Assembly: GCA_017462825.1 (NCBI GenBank)
Contig: JAFTQI010000029.1
Location: 1-47,748 of the forward strand
Length of the DNA stretch: 47,748 nucleotides
Source of the DNA: Clostridia bacterium
GTDB lineage: Bacteria > Bacillota_A > Clostridia > Christensenellales > Borkfalkiaceae
Reading direction: 5' to 3'
Below are positions 37,794 through 46,291 of the stretch, one piece after another; the stretch's first letter is position 1; each line of letters starts with the position of its first letter. Under the pieces are notes generated by a model that was not told the origin of the DNA, made no database searches, and saw only the letters and a list, made by a program, of their open reading frames with translations. A program made the position numbers and the translations under genes.

Positions 37794-38207
37794 ATGGATT
37801 TAACCAAAATAAAAAGAACGAAAAAAGCCGCTCCCAATCCCGCGGAATCAGTAAGAAAACTGAAAGTTCTCGTGACGGTCGTCAACCGTAGCAAGACGGA
37901 ATTTTTTATAGATTTTCTTTCGGGATTTGAAGTGAATTTCCAAAGCGCAGTGTTAGCGCAAGGTACGGCGCGAAGCGAAACGCTTTATATGCTTGGTTTG
38001 GAAGACTCGGATAAAAGCGTGATTTTCAGCGTGATCCGCGAAGACCGCGCGCAAGAAATTTTGCAAGGCTTGGAAGATAAATTCACAAGCATTAAAAACG
38101 GGAAAGGGATCGCCTTTACTATCCCCGTTTCGAGCGTGATCGGCGTGGCAATCTATCGCTTTTTGAGCAACCACACCTCCGCGCAATCCCCTAAAACAAA
38201 GGAGTGA
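37794..38207 (+). CDS. PII-like protein 1 (degenerate)
   Basis: This 137-residue protein has a basic N-terminal tail of about 20 residues. It then follows the PII ferredoxin-like order of strands and helices: KLKVLVTVVNRSKTEFFIDF, a middle region, SVIFSVIREDRAQEILQGLE, and GKGIAFTIPVSSVIG. The GxGIAFxxPVxxxxG ending is shared with the next gene. The GGT and EKE nucleotide-contact motifs seen in the second protein are missing here, so this copy may bind another ligand or act as a partner subunit. The ribosome site AAGGGGG falls in the recurring GGGGGCAGGTATG wording. Confidence 0.72.
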   Translation: MDLTKIKRTKKAAPNPAESVRKLKVLVTVVNRSKTEFFIDFLSGFEVNFQSAVLAQGTARSETLYMLGLEDSDKSVIFSVIREDRAQEILQGLEDKFTSIKNGKGIAFTIPVSSVIGVAIYRFLSNHTSAQSPKTKE

Positions 38208-38211
38208 GACT

Positions 38212-38541
38212 ATGCAATATACGCACGAAGCTATTTTTTGTATTGTAAACAGCGGTTACAGCGAAGCCGTTATGGACGCGGCAAAAAAACTCGGCGCGCG
38301 CGGCGGCACGGTTATTAACGCGCGCGGCACGGCGAGCAAGGAAGCGGAAACTTTCTTCCGTATCACCGTATCCCCTGAAAAGGAGATCGTAATGATTCTT
38401 GTTCCTAAAAAAATTAAGGACGACGTTTTGCACGCCCTTTATCAAGAAGTCGGTTTGGACACGGCAGGGCAAGGCATCGCTTTCTCCGTCCCTGTAGACA
38501 GTGTTGTCGGGCTGACTAACGCCTCTCCCTCCAAAAACTAA
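38212..38541 (+). CDS. PII-like protein 2
   Basis: This 109-residue protein has the core features of the PII superfamily: GARGGTVINARGT where PII has its glycine-rich nucleotide loop, PEKEIVMILVP matching the EKE C-loop, and GQGIAFSVPVDSVVGL at the end. PII proteins form trimers that sense ATP/ADP, 2-oxoglutarate or other small molecules and often bind transporters. No T-loop Tyr for uridylylation is seen. It starts 4 bp after PII-like protein 1, with AAGGAG ahead. Control of the DUF1538 protein is the natural inference. Confidence 0.82.
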   Translation: MQYTHEAIFCIVNSGYSEAVMDAAKKLGARGGTVINARGTASKEAETFFRITVSPEKEIVMILVPKKIKDDVLHALYQEVGLDTAGQGIAFSVPVDSVVGLTNASPSKN

Positions 38542-38594
38542 TCGTATTGTGTTCAACGCGGACACGCCCACATCATTTTAATAAGGAGTTAACT

Positions 38595-39059
38595 ATGAAA
38601 AAATTTTTGCGTTCCTTTTGCGCCGCTTTAATTGCGGCGACCGCACTTTTTGCAATCGGCTGCGGTAAGAATAAAAACGATTCGGACAATTCCAGTTCCC
38701 AAAAAATCGATTACACGGCAGAAGTACTCGTGATCGACGAAACGGATTGCTTTGCGCCTTGCTTTGTAAGAGATTTTATTTTCGGCAACGAGCATTCGAG
38801 CGAATATTTCAAGGAACTTAATAAAGCGGCGTATGATTTAAGTAAGATACTCATTATTTCGAAAGACGGCGAGGTATGGACGGACGTAGACGTTTTGTAC
38901 GACCTTTTGCCCGAAGGAGAATACGAGTTGAACGTGAAAACGCAAAGCGAGCTTTTCGTCGCAGCGCCTAACGAAGACGGCGTAATGGTAAACGTGCCTT
39001 ATAATCGAGATTTCACAATTACCGTAAACGTTTCAGTAAACGGCGAAAGTAAGTATTAA
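38595..39059 (+). CDS. Small lipoprotein of unknown function
   Basis: The start at 38595 has AAGGAG 9 bases ahead and gives MKKFLRSFCAALIAATALF followed by AIGC, a lipoprotein signal with the lipidated Cys near residue 23; an in-frame upstream ATG at 38547 has no ribosome site. The mature part (about 130 residues) opens with a Asn/Asp/Ser-rich linker, then a mixed domain with an early LVIDETDCFAPCFV (two Cys, possibly a disulfide) and ends in ITVNVSVNGE, beta-strand like. I recognise no family. It is 53 bp after the PII gene and converges on the surface protein. Confidence 0.7.
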   Translation: MKKFLRSFCAALIAATALFAIGCGKNKNDSDNSSSQKIDYTAEVLVIDETDCFAPCFVRDFIFGNEHSSEYFKELNKAAYDLSKILIISKDGEVWTDVDVLYDLLPEGEYELNVKTQSELFVAAPNEDGVMVNVPYNRDFTITVNVSVNGESKY

Positions 39060-39080
39060 ATTAAAGTAAAATTAGCATAG

Positions 39081-39118
39081 AACAGCCCCAAGCAACTTTT
39101 GCTTGGGGCTGTTATTCT
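39081..39118 (+). terminator. Bidirectional intrinsic terminator
   Basis: AACAGCCCCAAGCAA and TTGCTTGGGGCTGTT form a 15-bp perfect stem with a 3-base loop. It lies between the convergent lipoprotein and surface-protein genes. Confidence 0.9.
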
Positions 39119-39130
39119 TGATTTTTACAA

Positions 39131-41113
39131 TCAATCTTCTTTCTTTTTCAAAAGCAACGCCGTGCCGACCGCCGTCATCATAGCAATTGCGCCGACCGTA
39201 GCAATACCGCCACAGCCGCCCTTGCCTTTGCTCTCTTTTTCAGGCTCGCTTGTGGGCTCGCTCGTTTCAGGAATTTCACTATCTTCAGGTTTTTCCGATA
39301 CCTCGGGAATTTCGCTGTCTTCAGGTTTTTCCGATACTTCGGGAATTTCGCTGTCTTCAGGTTTTTCCGATACTTCGGGAATTTCGCTGTCTTCAGGTTT
39401 TTCCGATACTTCGGGAACTTCGCTGTCTTCAGGCTTTTCCGATACTTCGGGAATTTCGCTGTCTTCGGGTTTTTCCGATACTTCGGGAACTTCGCTGTCT
39501 TCAGGCTTTTCCGATACTTCGGGAGTTTCGCTCGTTGCAGGAGGAAGATCTTCTATCTTCGTATAAACGGCTTTTACCGTAATATTCCCCGTCGTCAACG
39601 TGTATTCTTCCCACTTGCCTACATATCCGCTCTTTTCGGGCACTTCCGGCTCTACGATTTCTTTATCTTCCACAGTATACTTTACTTCGGCAACCTTTTT
39701 ACCGTTTGCGCGGAAAATGATTCTATACTCAATCAAAGACTTTTCATACTTAGAAACAAGCTGCAAATTTTCCGTGATTATATCGTTCTCAAAATCCCAT
39801 TCCTGATCCCCATTATACCAACCGATAAAGGTATAGGAATACCCGTTTTCGTATTCTTTTGTCGGGTCTTGCGGGCGATGAATCTTCGAGCCTATCGGAT
39901 ATTCCAAAACATTCTCGCCGTCGAAAGTCACGGTGTATTTGCTAGCCATCGTTTCTTCATCAATGACCGTATCTTCAGGATCGCCCGTTTCACTCACGTA
40001 AAAAGTAACCACTTTTTGGCTGCGATTTTCCGAACGGTCGATCGCATAGAGGGTAAGCGTATGTGTACCTTCCACCAATCTACCGCGATTATCGAGCGCG
40101 CCTTCCGACCAAGTATAGCCCGTCGTAACCTCGCCCGAATTGTCTATTGCCGTAAATTCTACAATGGGTTTCGTGCCAATCGTTGCGTACACGGTGTCCA
40201 CGTTTATATTAATTACGGGGAATTCTCTATCCACTTCTTCGACTACGATCGAAAGCGTTTTCTCCGCAACGTTTCCGTAATAGTCTTGTGCGCGAAGCGT
40301 AAGCTCGTGCGTGCCTTTTTTCAACGATCCGTCCGCTTGTACAACGGTCGGGTCCGCCCAAATGTATTCCACCTCTACGCTACGCGCTTCTTGCTCATCG
40401 TACGCCGTCGCGTTCAAGTCAAATTTTGTACCTTCGTTGGTGTAGACCGTATCCGAACCGCCATACGAAAGAGTGGGAGCAACTCCGTCGTTTGCCTTTA
40501 ATGTATAACCTATGCTATCGATGTAGAAAGGAATTTGCACGTTGCTTCTTACGCTGAATTCAAATTTGCCTAAGTTCCCGTCGATAGCAAGGGCGTTGAA
40601 TAATTCATTGCTGTTTTCCACCACAACTTCTGTCCATTCTCCCGACGGCGTCGGGTTCTCACCCGGTTGATAAATCCAACTGTTGTCGACGTGCGGGTTC
40701 ACAATTCGCGCCTGCGGACGGTTGCCCGTGTTTCCCGCGTTGGCTTCTATAAACACGCGGAACTGCAAATTTTCCACCAAACAAACGGGAACTTCTTGTT
40801 TCGTAAAATCTAAAAGAACACCGCTGCTCGTTCCCGTTTCGAGCGGAACAACTTTCAACACCGCATTCTCGTATCCCGCGGGAATCCCTGCCGCAGTAGC
40901 TTCTTCCGCCGTATACGTTACTATTTCCGACGATCCGTAGCACGTATATTCCCCGTCCTTCGGCGCAGCGGAGTACGCACAGGGAAATTCTTCGATAATA
41001 TTCGCGTTTGCGCTACCCGTGTATGCATTCATTCCCGAAAAACCGAAAACGCTCGCGCTGCAAATTGCCAACGTGCTTGCCGCAAAAACCGTTTGAATAA
41101 TCCGCTTTTTCAT
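39131..41113 (-). CDS. Cell-surface protein with Ig-like and InlB-type repeats and a Gly-Cys C-terminal anchor
   Basis: This 660-residue exported protein has a signal peptide at 1-30. Residues about 30-205 form a beta-rich domain that may bind carbohydrate (WTEVVVENSNELFNALAI). Two bacterial Ig-like/HYR-type domains follow, at about 215-380 (TEGTHTLTLYAIDRSENRSQ-like endings). Two InlB-type beta repeats follow (YTFIGWYNGDQEWDFENDII). Then come seven copies of SEKPEDSE[VI]PEV as a stiff, acidic stalk. The end is GKGGCGGIATVGAIAMMTAV then LLLKKKED: a Gly-Cys motif, a membrane helix and a basic tail, with no LPXTG. It shares the A of TAATG with the phosphatase stop, so the two are translated together. 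Confidence 0.83.
   Translation of the reverse strand: MKKRIIQTVFAASTLAICSASVFGFSGMNAYTGSANANIIEEFPCAYSAAPKDGEYTCYGSSEIVTYTAEEATAAGIPAGYENAVLKVVPLETGTSSGVLLDFTKQEVPVCLVENLQFRVFIEANAGNTGNRPQARIVNPHVDNSWIYQPGENPTPSGEWTEVVVENSNELFNALAIDGNLGKFEFSVRSNVQIPFYIDSIGYTLKANDGVAPTLSYGGSDTVYTNEGTKFDLNATAYDEQEARSVEVEYIWADPTVVQADGSLKKGTHELTLRAQDYYGNVAEKTLSIVVEEVDREFPVININVDTVYATIGTKPIVEFTAIDNSGEVTTGYTWSEGALDNRGRLVEGTHTLTLYAIDRSENRSQKVVTFYVSETGDPEDTVIDEETMASKYTVTFDGENVLEYPIGSKIHRPQDPTKEYENGYSYTFIGWYNGDQEWDFENDIITENLQLVSKYEKSLIEYRIIFRANGKKVAEVKYTVEDKEIVEPEVPEKSGYVGKWEEYTLTTGNITVKAVYTKIEDLPPATSETPEVSEKPEDSEVPEVSEKPEDSEIPEVSEKPEDSEVPEVSEKPEDSEIPEVSEKPEDSEIPEVSEKPEDSEIPEVSEKPEDSEIPETSEPTSEPEKESKGKGGCGGIATVGAIAMMTAVGTALLLKKKED
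39262..39513 (-). repeat. Seven 36-bp in-frame repeats in the surface-protein stalk
   Basis: Each unit encodes 12 residues, SEKPEDSE[V/I]PEV, with only a few silent changes and a Val/Ile switch between units. The near-identity at DNA level suggests recent slippage or homogenisation, so copy number may vary between strains. Confidence 0.9.
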
Positions 41114-42282
41114 TACGCGTCCACCTCCTCGATCATGATTTCACGAATGGCGTCGATTTCCTCTTGCGTGATACCGATATCCAGCATAAATTTCTCGGTG
41201 TTTTCCGCCATAGTACCCGTTCCGTATTCCTTAATATAATTATACAACTTGGTAAAGTTTTCGCCAACCAGCTTCGTGGGGCTTCCACCGTCAGTATTCC
41301 CCATTTTCGACATAAAGGAAAGCTCGTAATCCATAAACAAATCCATTTCCCCCACGCCGCAAAGCGCGTTAATTAAGAAACAAATCGTACCTGTTCTATC
41401 CCGCCCGAGCGAGCAATGCACGTAAATCGGATAATTGTCGGGGTTTGCAAAGGTACGAATTTCTTGAAGCAATGCTTCACGGTAAGTACCCTTCCAATGC
41501 GCTTTATCGGTGGTATTTGTCGAATCAATACCGTCTCTGCCGATGTAAAACGGTCCGCTTACGTTGACAAAGTTTACGCTATCGCCCAAGGGAGATTTCG
41601 CCACTTCACCGCGCATATCAAGATCCGTTTTGATGCCGTATTCGTAGAGCATTTTTTGTTTTCCCGCTTCCGTTGCGTCCTCGATTTTTGCACCGCGGTA
41701 AACCATGCCCTGTTTGATGCGTTTCGTACCGTTTTCGACGTAATACCCACCGATATCACGCGTATTCGTCATGCCCTCTATTGAAATCGTCCGTGTCATC
41801 GCTTTCGTGCGGAAGCTGAAAATACAGGACTTGACCAACTTTTCCGGATATTTCGCCGTGATTTGGTAATAGTAGCTCGTTCCGCTAAAAAGGTCTTCTA
41901 CCGTCAACGAATTCGTAAACGTCATATACGTGTCCGCATTTGACATATCTTTCGACTTAGAAATGGACACGTTATAATAAAGCGCACCTTCTTCCGCCGT
42001 CCAGTTAAGCGTAACGGGCTTTGGCGCAAACTGATCTAAACTGTCGTAATAATCTTGCGTCACGTACTTTTCATAATTGCTTACAACTTCTAAAATGTTT
42101 CCGCCTAACAATGCGACTTCCACTTGATTCGTTTCCCCTTTAATCGTCGGCGCATACGGAGTTTGCTCAGTCGTAGATTCTGCTGAAATGGGTTTACTTT
42201 CTACGTTTTTAGACGCAATACCACCTACCAACGGAAGTGCGCCTGCGAGCAAACAGGATATGATTTGAATTTTTTTCTTCAT
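41113..42282 (-). CDS. Secreted tyrosine-type protein phosphatase
   Basis: This 389-residue protein has a signal peptide (about 1-24). Residues about 85-160 look like a fibronectin type III domain (PVTLNWTAEEGALYYNVSIS). The phosphatase domain from about 165 contains TRDIGGY, VYRGAKIED and the P-loop HCSLGRDRTG with Cys290 and Arg296. It matches the Y_phosphatase3 family of tyrosine/dual-specificity phosphatases, here placed outside the cell. A phosphoinositide or other phosphoester substrate is also possible. AGGGGTGAAAAG precedes the ATG. It is the first gene of a two-gene set with the surface protein, overlapping by one base. Confidence 0.88.
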   Translation of the reverse strand: MKKKIQIISCLLAGALPLVGGIASKNVESKPISAESTTEQTPYAPTIKGETNQVEVALLGGNILEVVSNYEKYVTQDYYDSLDQFAPKPVTLNWTAEEGALYYNVSISKSKDMSNADTYMTFTNSLTVEDLFSGTSYYYQITAKYPEKLVKSCIFSFRTKAMTRTISIEGMTNTRDIGGYYVENGTKRIKQGMVYRGAKIEDATEAGKQKMLYEYGIKTDLDMRGEVAKSPLGDSVNFVNVSGPFYIGRDGIDSTNTTDKAHWKGTYREALLQEIRTFANPDNYPIYVHCSLGRDRTGTICFLINALCGVGEMDLFMDYELSFMSKMGNTDGGSPTKLVGENFTKLYNYIKEYGTGTMAENTEKFMLDIGITQEEIDAIREIMIEEVDA

Positions 42283-42319
42283 CTTTTCACCCCTTATTAC
42301 ATTATTTTTACTTTATTAA

Positions 42320-42348
42320 ATGATAACATACAAATCGACAAAAATCAA
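42320..42348 (-). promoter_or_regulatory. Promoter of the phosphatase-surface protein operon
   Basis: On the minus strand TTGATT (42343-42348), 17 bp and TATCAT (42320-42325) with a TGT extension, about 38 bp before the phosphatase ATG. Confidence 0.65.
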
Positions 42349-42369
42349 TGGCATTTTTTACGCTGTTTT

Positions 42370-42518
42370 CCTCAATAGTTAAGAAAAATATTTTCTTAAT
42401 GGGCAACTCGTCCCAACCTCAACCAAGTAATTCCATTCCTATACGGACGGGCACCCTCGGAAAGATTCGGGCTTTGCCCTCGCGCGAACTGTGAGTTCTC
42501 ACCAATTCAACGGGATAC
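42370..42518. other. Gene-free stretch downstream of tRNA-Arg
   Basis: This is more GC-rich than other spacers here. On the minus strand it contains GTGAG-AA-CTCAC and GGGC-AAA-GCCC hairpins, beginning just after the tRNA terminator. A minus-strand frame crossing it continues into the tRNA and is not credible as a gene. I cannot assign a function. Confidence 0.35.
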
Positions 42519-42545
42519 AAAAAACACCTCATGAAAGAGGTGTTT
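42519..42545 (-). terminator. Terminator of tRNA-Arg
   Basis: AAACACCTC-TTTCAT-GAGGTGTTT on the minus strand is followed by TTT. It begins immediately after the encoded CCA. Confidence 0.88.
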
Positions 42546-42622
42546 TGGTGTACCCGCTGAGGTTCGAACTCAGACTCGACGGCGTCGGAGGCCGTAATGT
42601 TATCCAATTACACTACGAGTAC
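42546..42622 (-). tRNA. tRNA-Arg (anticodon CCG)
   Basis: The acceptor arms GTACTCG and CGGGTAC pair over 7 bp with one T.G. The D arm contains TAGTGTAATTGGATAACA. The anticodon stem ACGGC/GCCGT encloses the loop CTCCGAC, so the anticodon is CCG and reads CGG. The T arm is CTGAG-TTCGAAC-CTCAG. The discriminator A and CCA (42546-42548) are encoded. Confidence 0.95.
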
Positions 42623-42684
42623 GTTTTTCTTTTTAATTGTCATTAACATTTTACTATTTTTTGCTTTCTTTTTGCAAGCGTTTA

Positions 42685-42693
42685 TGGTATACT
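42685..42693 (+). promoter_or_regulatory. Extended -10 promoter of mnmA
   Basis: TGGTATACT (TATACT at 42688-42693) lies 44 bp before the ATG. The -35 region is weak. Confidence 0.45.
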
Positions 42694-42701
42694 ATTTTTA
42701 A

Positions 42702-43841
<1,140 letters not shown>

Positions 43842-43852
43842 AACGAAGTATA

Positions 43853-43887
43853 AAAAGGACTTGCAAAATTTTGCAAGTCCTTTTTGC
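43853..43887. terminator. Bidirectional terminator between mnmA and dusB
   Basis: AAAAAGGACTTGCAAAA and its exact complement TTTTGCAAGTCCTTTTT form a near-perfect palindrome with U-rich ends in both directions. Confidence 0.88.
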
Positions 43888-43896
43888 TACGTACTT

Positions 43897-44835
43897 TTAT
43901 TCCCAAATTTCACGGGTAATCGCTAAAATCTCGTCGGGGCTTTGAGCTTGGAAAAGTCTATCTTTAAACGCCGCCGCGCCGCGCGTGCCCTTTACGTAAA
44001 ACGCCGCCATCTTCCGCATAAACACCGTGGTGAAGCGTTCGTCGCATACCTGCCTCGTCCATTCCATTTGTTTTTCAAACATTTCCCTGCGGCTTTCCGT
44101 CGGAATACTTGTCAAAGCACAAAAAATTTGTGGATCAAATAACGCCGCCCGCGCGACCATTACCCCGTCTGCGCCTGTTTCATTTATTAATCTTTCCGCT
44201 TCTACATTCGAGAACACACCGCCGTTGGCAATCACGGGAATTTTGACCGCGTTTTTCGCTTTTGCGATTTCGGAAAAATTCACTTCCCCCGCATAAATTT
44301 TCTCTTTTGTCCTGCCGTGTACCGTAATCAAGCTTGCGCCCGCGCCTTCCATGCGCTTGGCAAATTCTTCCGTCACAAGCGACCTATCATTGATACCAAT
44401 ACGGAATTTTACGGTGATGATTTTACCGCTTTTTACGCATTCTACCACAATTTTTTCCGCGAGTTTGGGGTTTTCTAAAAGGGCGCTGCCCTCTCCGTTT
44501 TTATAGATTTTCGGTACTGGACAGCCCATATTAATATCGACAATCGGAAATGCCGCAAGCGCTTCGTTTTCACAAGCCATGCGCATAATTTCAGGCTCGT
44601 TCCCAAAAATTTGCGCCGCGCAAAGTCCTTCGTGTCCGTCCGTATATAAAAGCTCTTTGGCGTTTTCGCTGCCGTATTTCAGACCTTTCGCGCTCACCAT
44701 TTCCGTATAGCAAAGCCCTGCGCCGTAGCCCTTGCAAAGTCTGCGGAAAGCATAGTTGGTATATCCTGCCAACGGTGCGAGAAATACGTTGTTATTCAGT
44801 TGTACATTTCCCACACGAATCGGCGTTAAACGCAT
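43897..44835 (-). CDS. dusB: tRNA-dihydrouridine synthase (DusB-like)
   Basis: This FMN enzyme reduces uridines to dihydrouridine in the D loop of tRNAs. It has 312 residues. The catalytic Cys105 is in DINMGCPVPKIYKNGEGSAL. FLAPLAGYTNYAFRRLC, TVKFRIGI, TVHGRTKE and VIANGGVFS are family motifs in order, and the KNGEGSALL wording favours DusB. The ribosome site AGGGGG is part of the recurring GGGGGCAGGTATG wording, so the start codon lies inside that motif. It follows yabN by 16 bp. Confidence 0.94.
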   Translation of the reverse strand: MRLTPIRVGNVQLNNNVFLAPLAGYTNYAFRRLCKGYGAGLCYTEMVSAKGLKYGSENAKELLYTDGHEGLCAAQIFGNEPEIMRMACENEALAAFPIVDINMGCPVPKIYKNGEGSALLENPKLAEKIVVECVKSGKIITVKFRIGINDRSLVTEEFAKRMEGAGASLITVHGRTKEKIYAGEVNFSEIAKAKNAVKIPVIANGGVFSNVEAERLINETGADGVMVARAALFDPQIFCALTSIPTESRREMFEKQMEWTRQVCDERFTTVFMRKMAAFYVKGTRGAAAFKDRLFQAQSPDEILAITREIWE

Positions 44836-44851
44836 ACCTGCCCCCTTCGTT

Positions 44852-46285
44852 TTATTGTAATTGTTCTTTTGCGCGGACGTAATAAATATCCCATTCTTCA
44901 GCGGAAAGCTCGGTCACAACCTTCCCGTCGTCAAGCGCAAGTTTTTCCGCTACCGTAAAGCGTTTTGCAAAACGTTCTGCACTCTCTTTGAGCGCTTTTT
45001 CGCAGTCGCAACCCGCCTTTCTGCCTACATTGACAACCGCAAATAATACGTCCCCGAGTTCCTTTTCCGCTTCAACTTTTTTCCCTGCTGTATGCGCCGT
45101 AAAAAACTCATTGAGTTCGTCTTGAATACGCTTTGCCGCGTCTTCCACGCTCGCAAAATCCATACCCGCTTTTGCCGCGCGTTTTCCAATCTTTTGCGCA
45201 CGCATCGCCGCAGGAAAGCACTTGGGCACGTCGTTTACCGAGTCTGCATAAGTAATTTGATGTTTTTCGGTCATTTTATTTTTATCCCAAACGGAAAGCG
45301 CGCTTTCCCCGTCCGTCGCTTTGTCCGCGCCGAAAACGTGCGTATGTCGGGTGATAAGCTTGGTGCAAATCCCACTAATTACGTCGTTAAGATCGAACGC
45401 GCCCTGTTCTTCTTTCAAAACCGCGTGGAACACCGCTTGCATCAAAATATCCCCAGCTTCCTCGAGAATTTTTTCGTTATCGTCGCAATCAATCGCGTCC
45501 ACAAGCTCGTACGATTCTTCCACCGCCGACATTTTAATACTGTCGTTCGTTTGCACTCGATCCCAAGGACAACCTTTCGGCGCACGCAAACGTACGATAA
45601 TTTCTTTCAAATCCTCTACTCCGAAACGGGTTTTTTCGAGTAATTTTATTTCTTCGAGCGCAACTGCCGAAGTATAATCGTACTCCTTTTGTCTGTCAAG
45701 CTCCCAAAGACTGATTTTTTTGCGCTTACCGCCGCAAAGATAATAAACTTTTAAGTCCTCGCCAAACCGATTCCCCAATGCAAGCTTCACGTCCGACGCA
45801 AGAACCCGATCGTCCAAATCATACACGATAAGGGGTAAAGCAACGTCTCCGCCCGTCAATTTTTGTGTAAGCTCATACGCGGAAACGGCGTTATAAGAAC
45901 AACCCTTAAACCCCGCCGCGCGCACAAGCGCCGTCGTTTTGGATACCCCGTCAATGATTTCCACTCTATTACGCAAGCGTTTCAAAAGCACTTTTACGGA
46001 CGTATCTTCCGTTGCCGCGCCGTCCACAAGGTACACGGCGTCCTCTCCCTGCTCCGTTACTGCCGTCGCGAGTTTCTTTGCAAGCGCGTTAAAGTTCGTA
46101 CTCGTCTCGTACACGGTATCGAGCGTCACGTGCGGAACACCTAACTGAAGCACCGTTTCATACGAACGGGTATGCGCCGTCCGCACCACGATTTTCCGAT
46201 TTTCTTTCGCCGCATCTACAATCACTTGTTCGCCGCGCTTTGTCAAATCTCCCTTTTCCACGCCGAGCCCGATTATCGTAATCAT
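44852..46285 (-). CDS. yabN: YabN-like tetrapyrrole methylase-fold/MazG fusion
   Basis: This 477-residue protein has two domains. Residues 1-215 resemble the SAM-dependent tetrapyrrole methylase fold (ITIIGLGVEKGDLTKRGEQ), as in Bacillus YabN. Residues 225-477 are MazG, a nucleoside triphosphate pyrophosphohydrolase with two MazG repeats; LRAPKGCPWDRVQTNDS, EESYELVDAID and LEEAGDILMQAVFH hold the metal ligands. MazG clears non-standard or excess NTPs and can lower ppGpp. The role of the methylase half is unknown. It follows yabM by 6 bp, a gene order conserved in Firmicutes. Confidence 0.93.
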   Translation of the reverse strand: MITIIGLGVEKGDLTKRGEQVIVDAAKENRKIVVRTAHTRSYETVLQLGVPHVTLDTVYETSTNFNALAKKLATAVTEQGEDAVYLVDGAATEDTSVKVLLKRLRNRVEIIDGVSKTTALVRAAGFKGCSYNAVSAYELTQKLTGGDVALPLIVYDLDDRVLASDVKLALGNRFGEDLKVYYLCGGKRKKISLWELDRQKEYDYTSAVALEEIKLLEKTRFGVEDLKEIIVRLRAPKGCPWDRVQTNDSIKMSAVEESYELVDAIDCDDNEKILEEAGDILMQAVFHAVLKEEQGAFDLNDVISGICTKLITRHTHVFGADKATDGESALSVWDKNKMTEKHQITYADSVNDVPKCFPAAMRAQKIGKRAAKAGMDFASVEDAAKRIQDELNEFFTAHTAGKKVEAEKELGDVLFAVVNVGRKAGCDCEKALKESAERFAKRFTVAEKLALDDGKVVTELSAEEWDIYYVRAKEQLQ

Positions 46286-46291
46286 TCTTTA

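Noticed and set aside
39262..39513. Regular 36-bp repeats that could be read as a CRISPR array
   Set aside because: The repeats are directly adjacent with no unique spacers, keep frame, and encode the 12-residue stalk repeat of a surface protein. No cas genes are present.
42419..42607. 62-codon minus-strand frame downstream of and overlapping tRNA-Arg
   Set aside because: It overlaps the tRNA and its terminator, and has no ribosome site.
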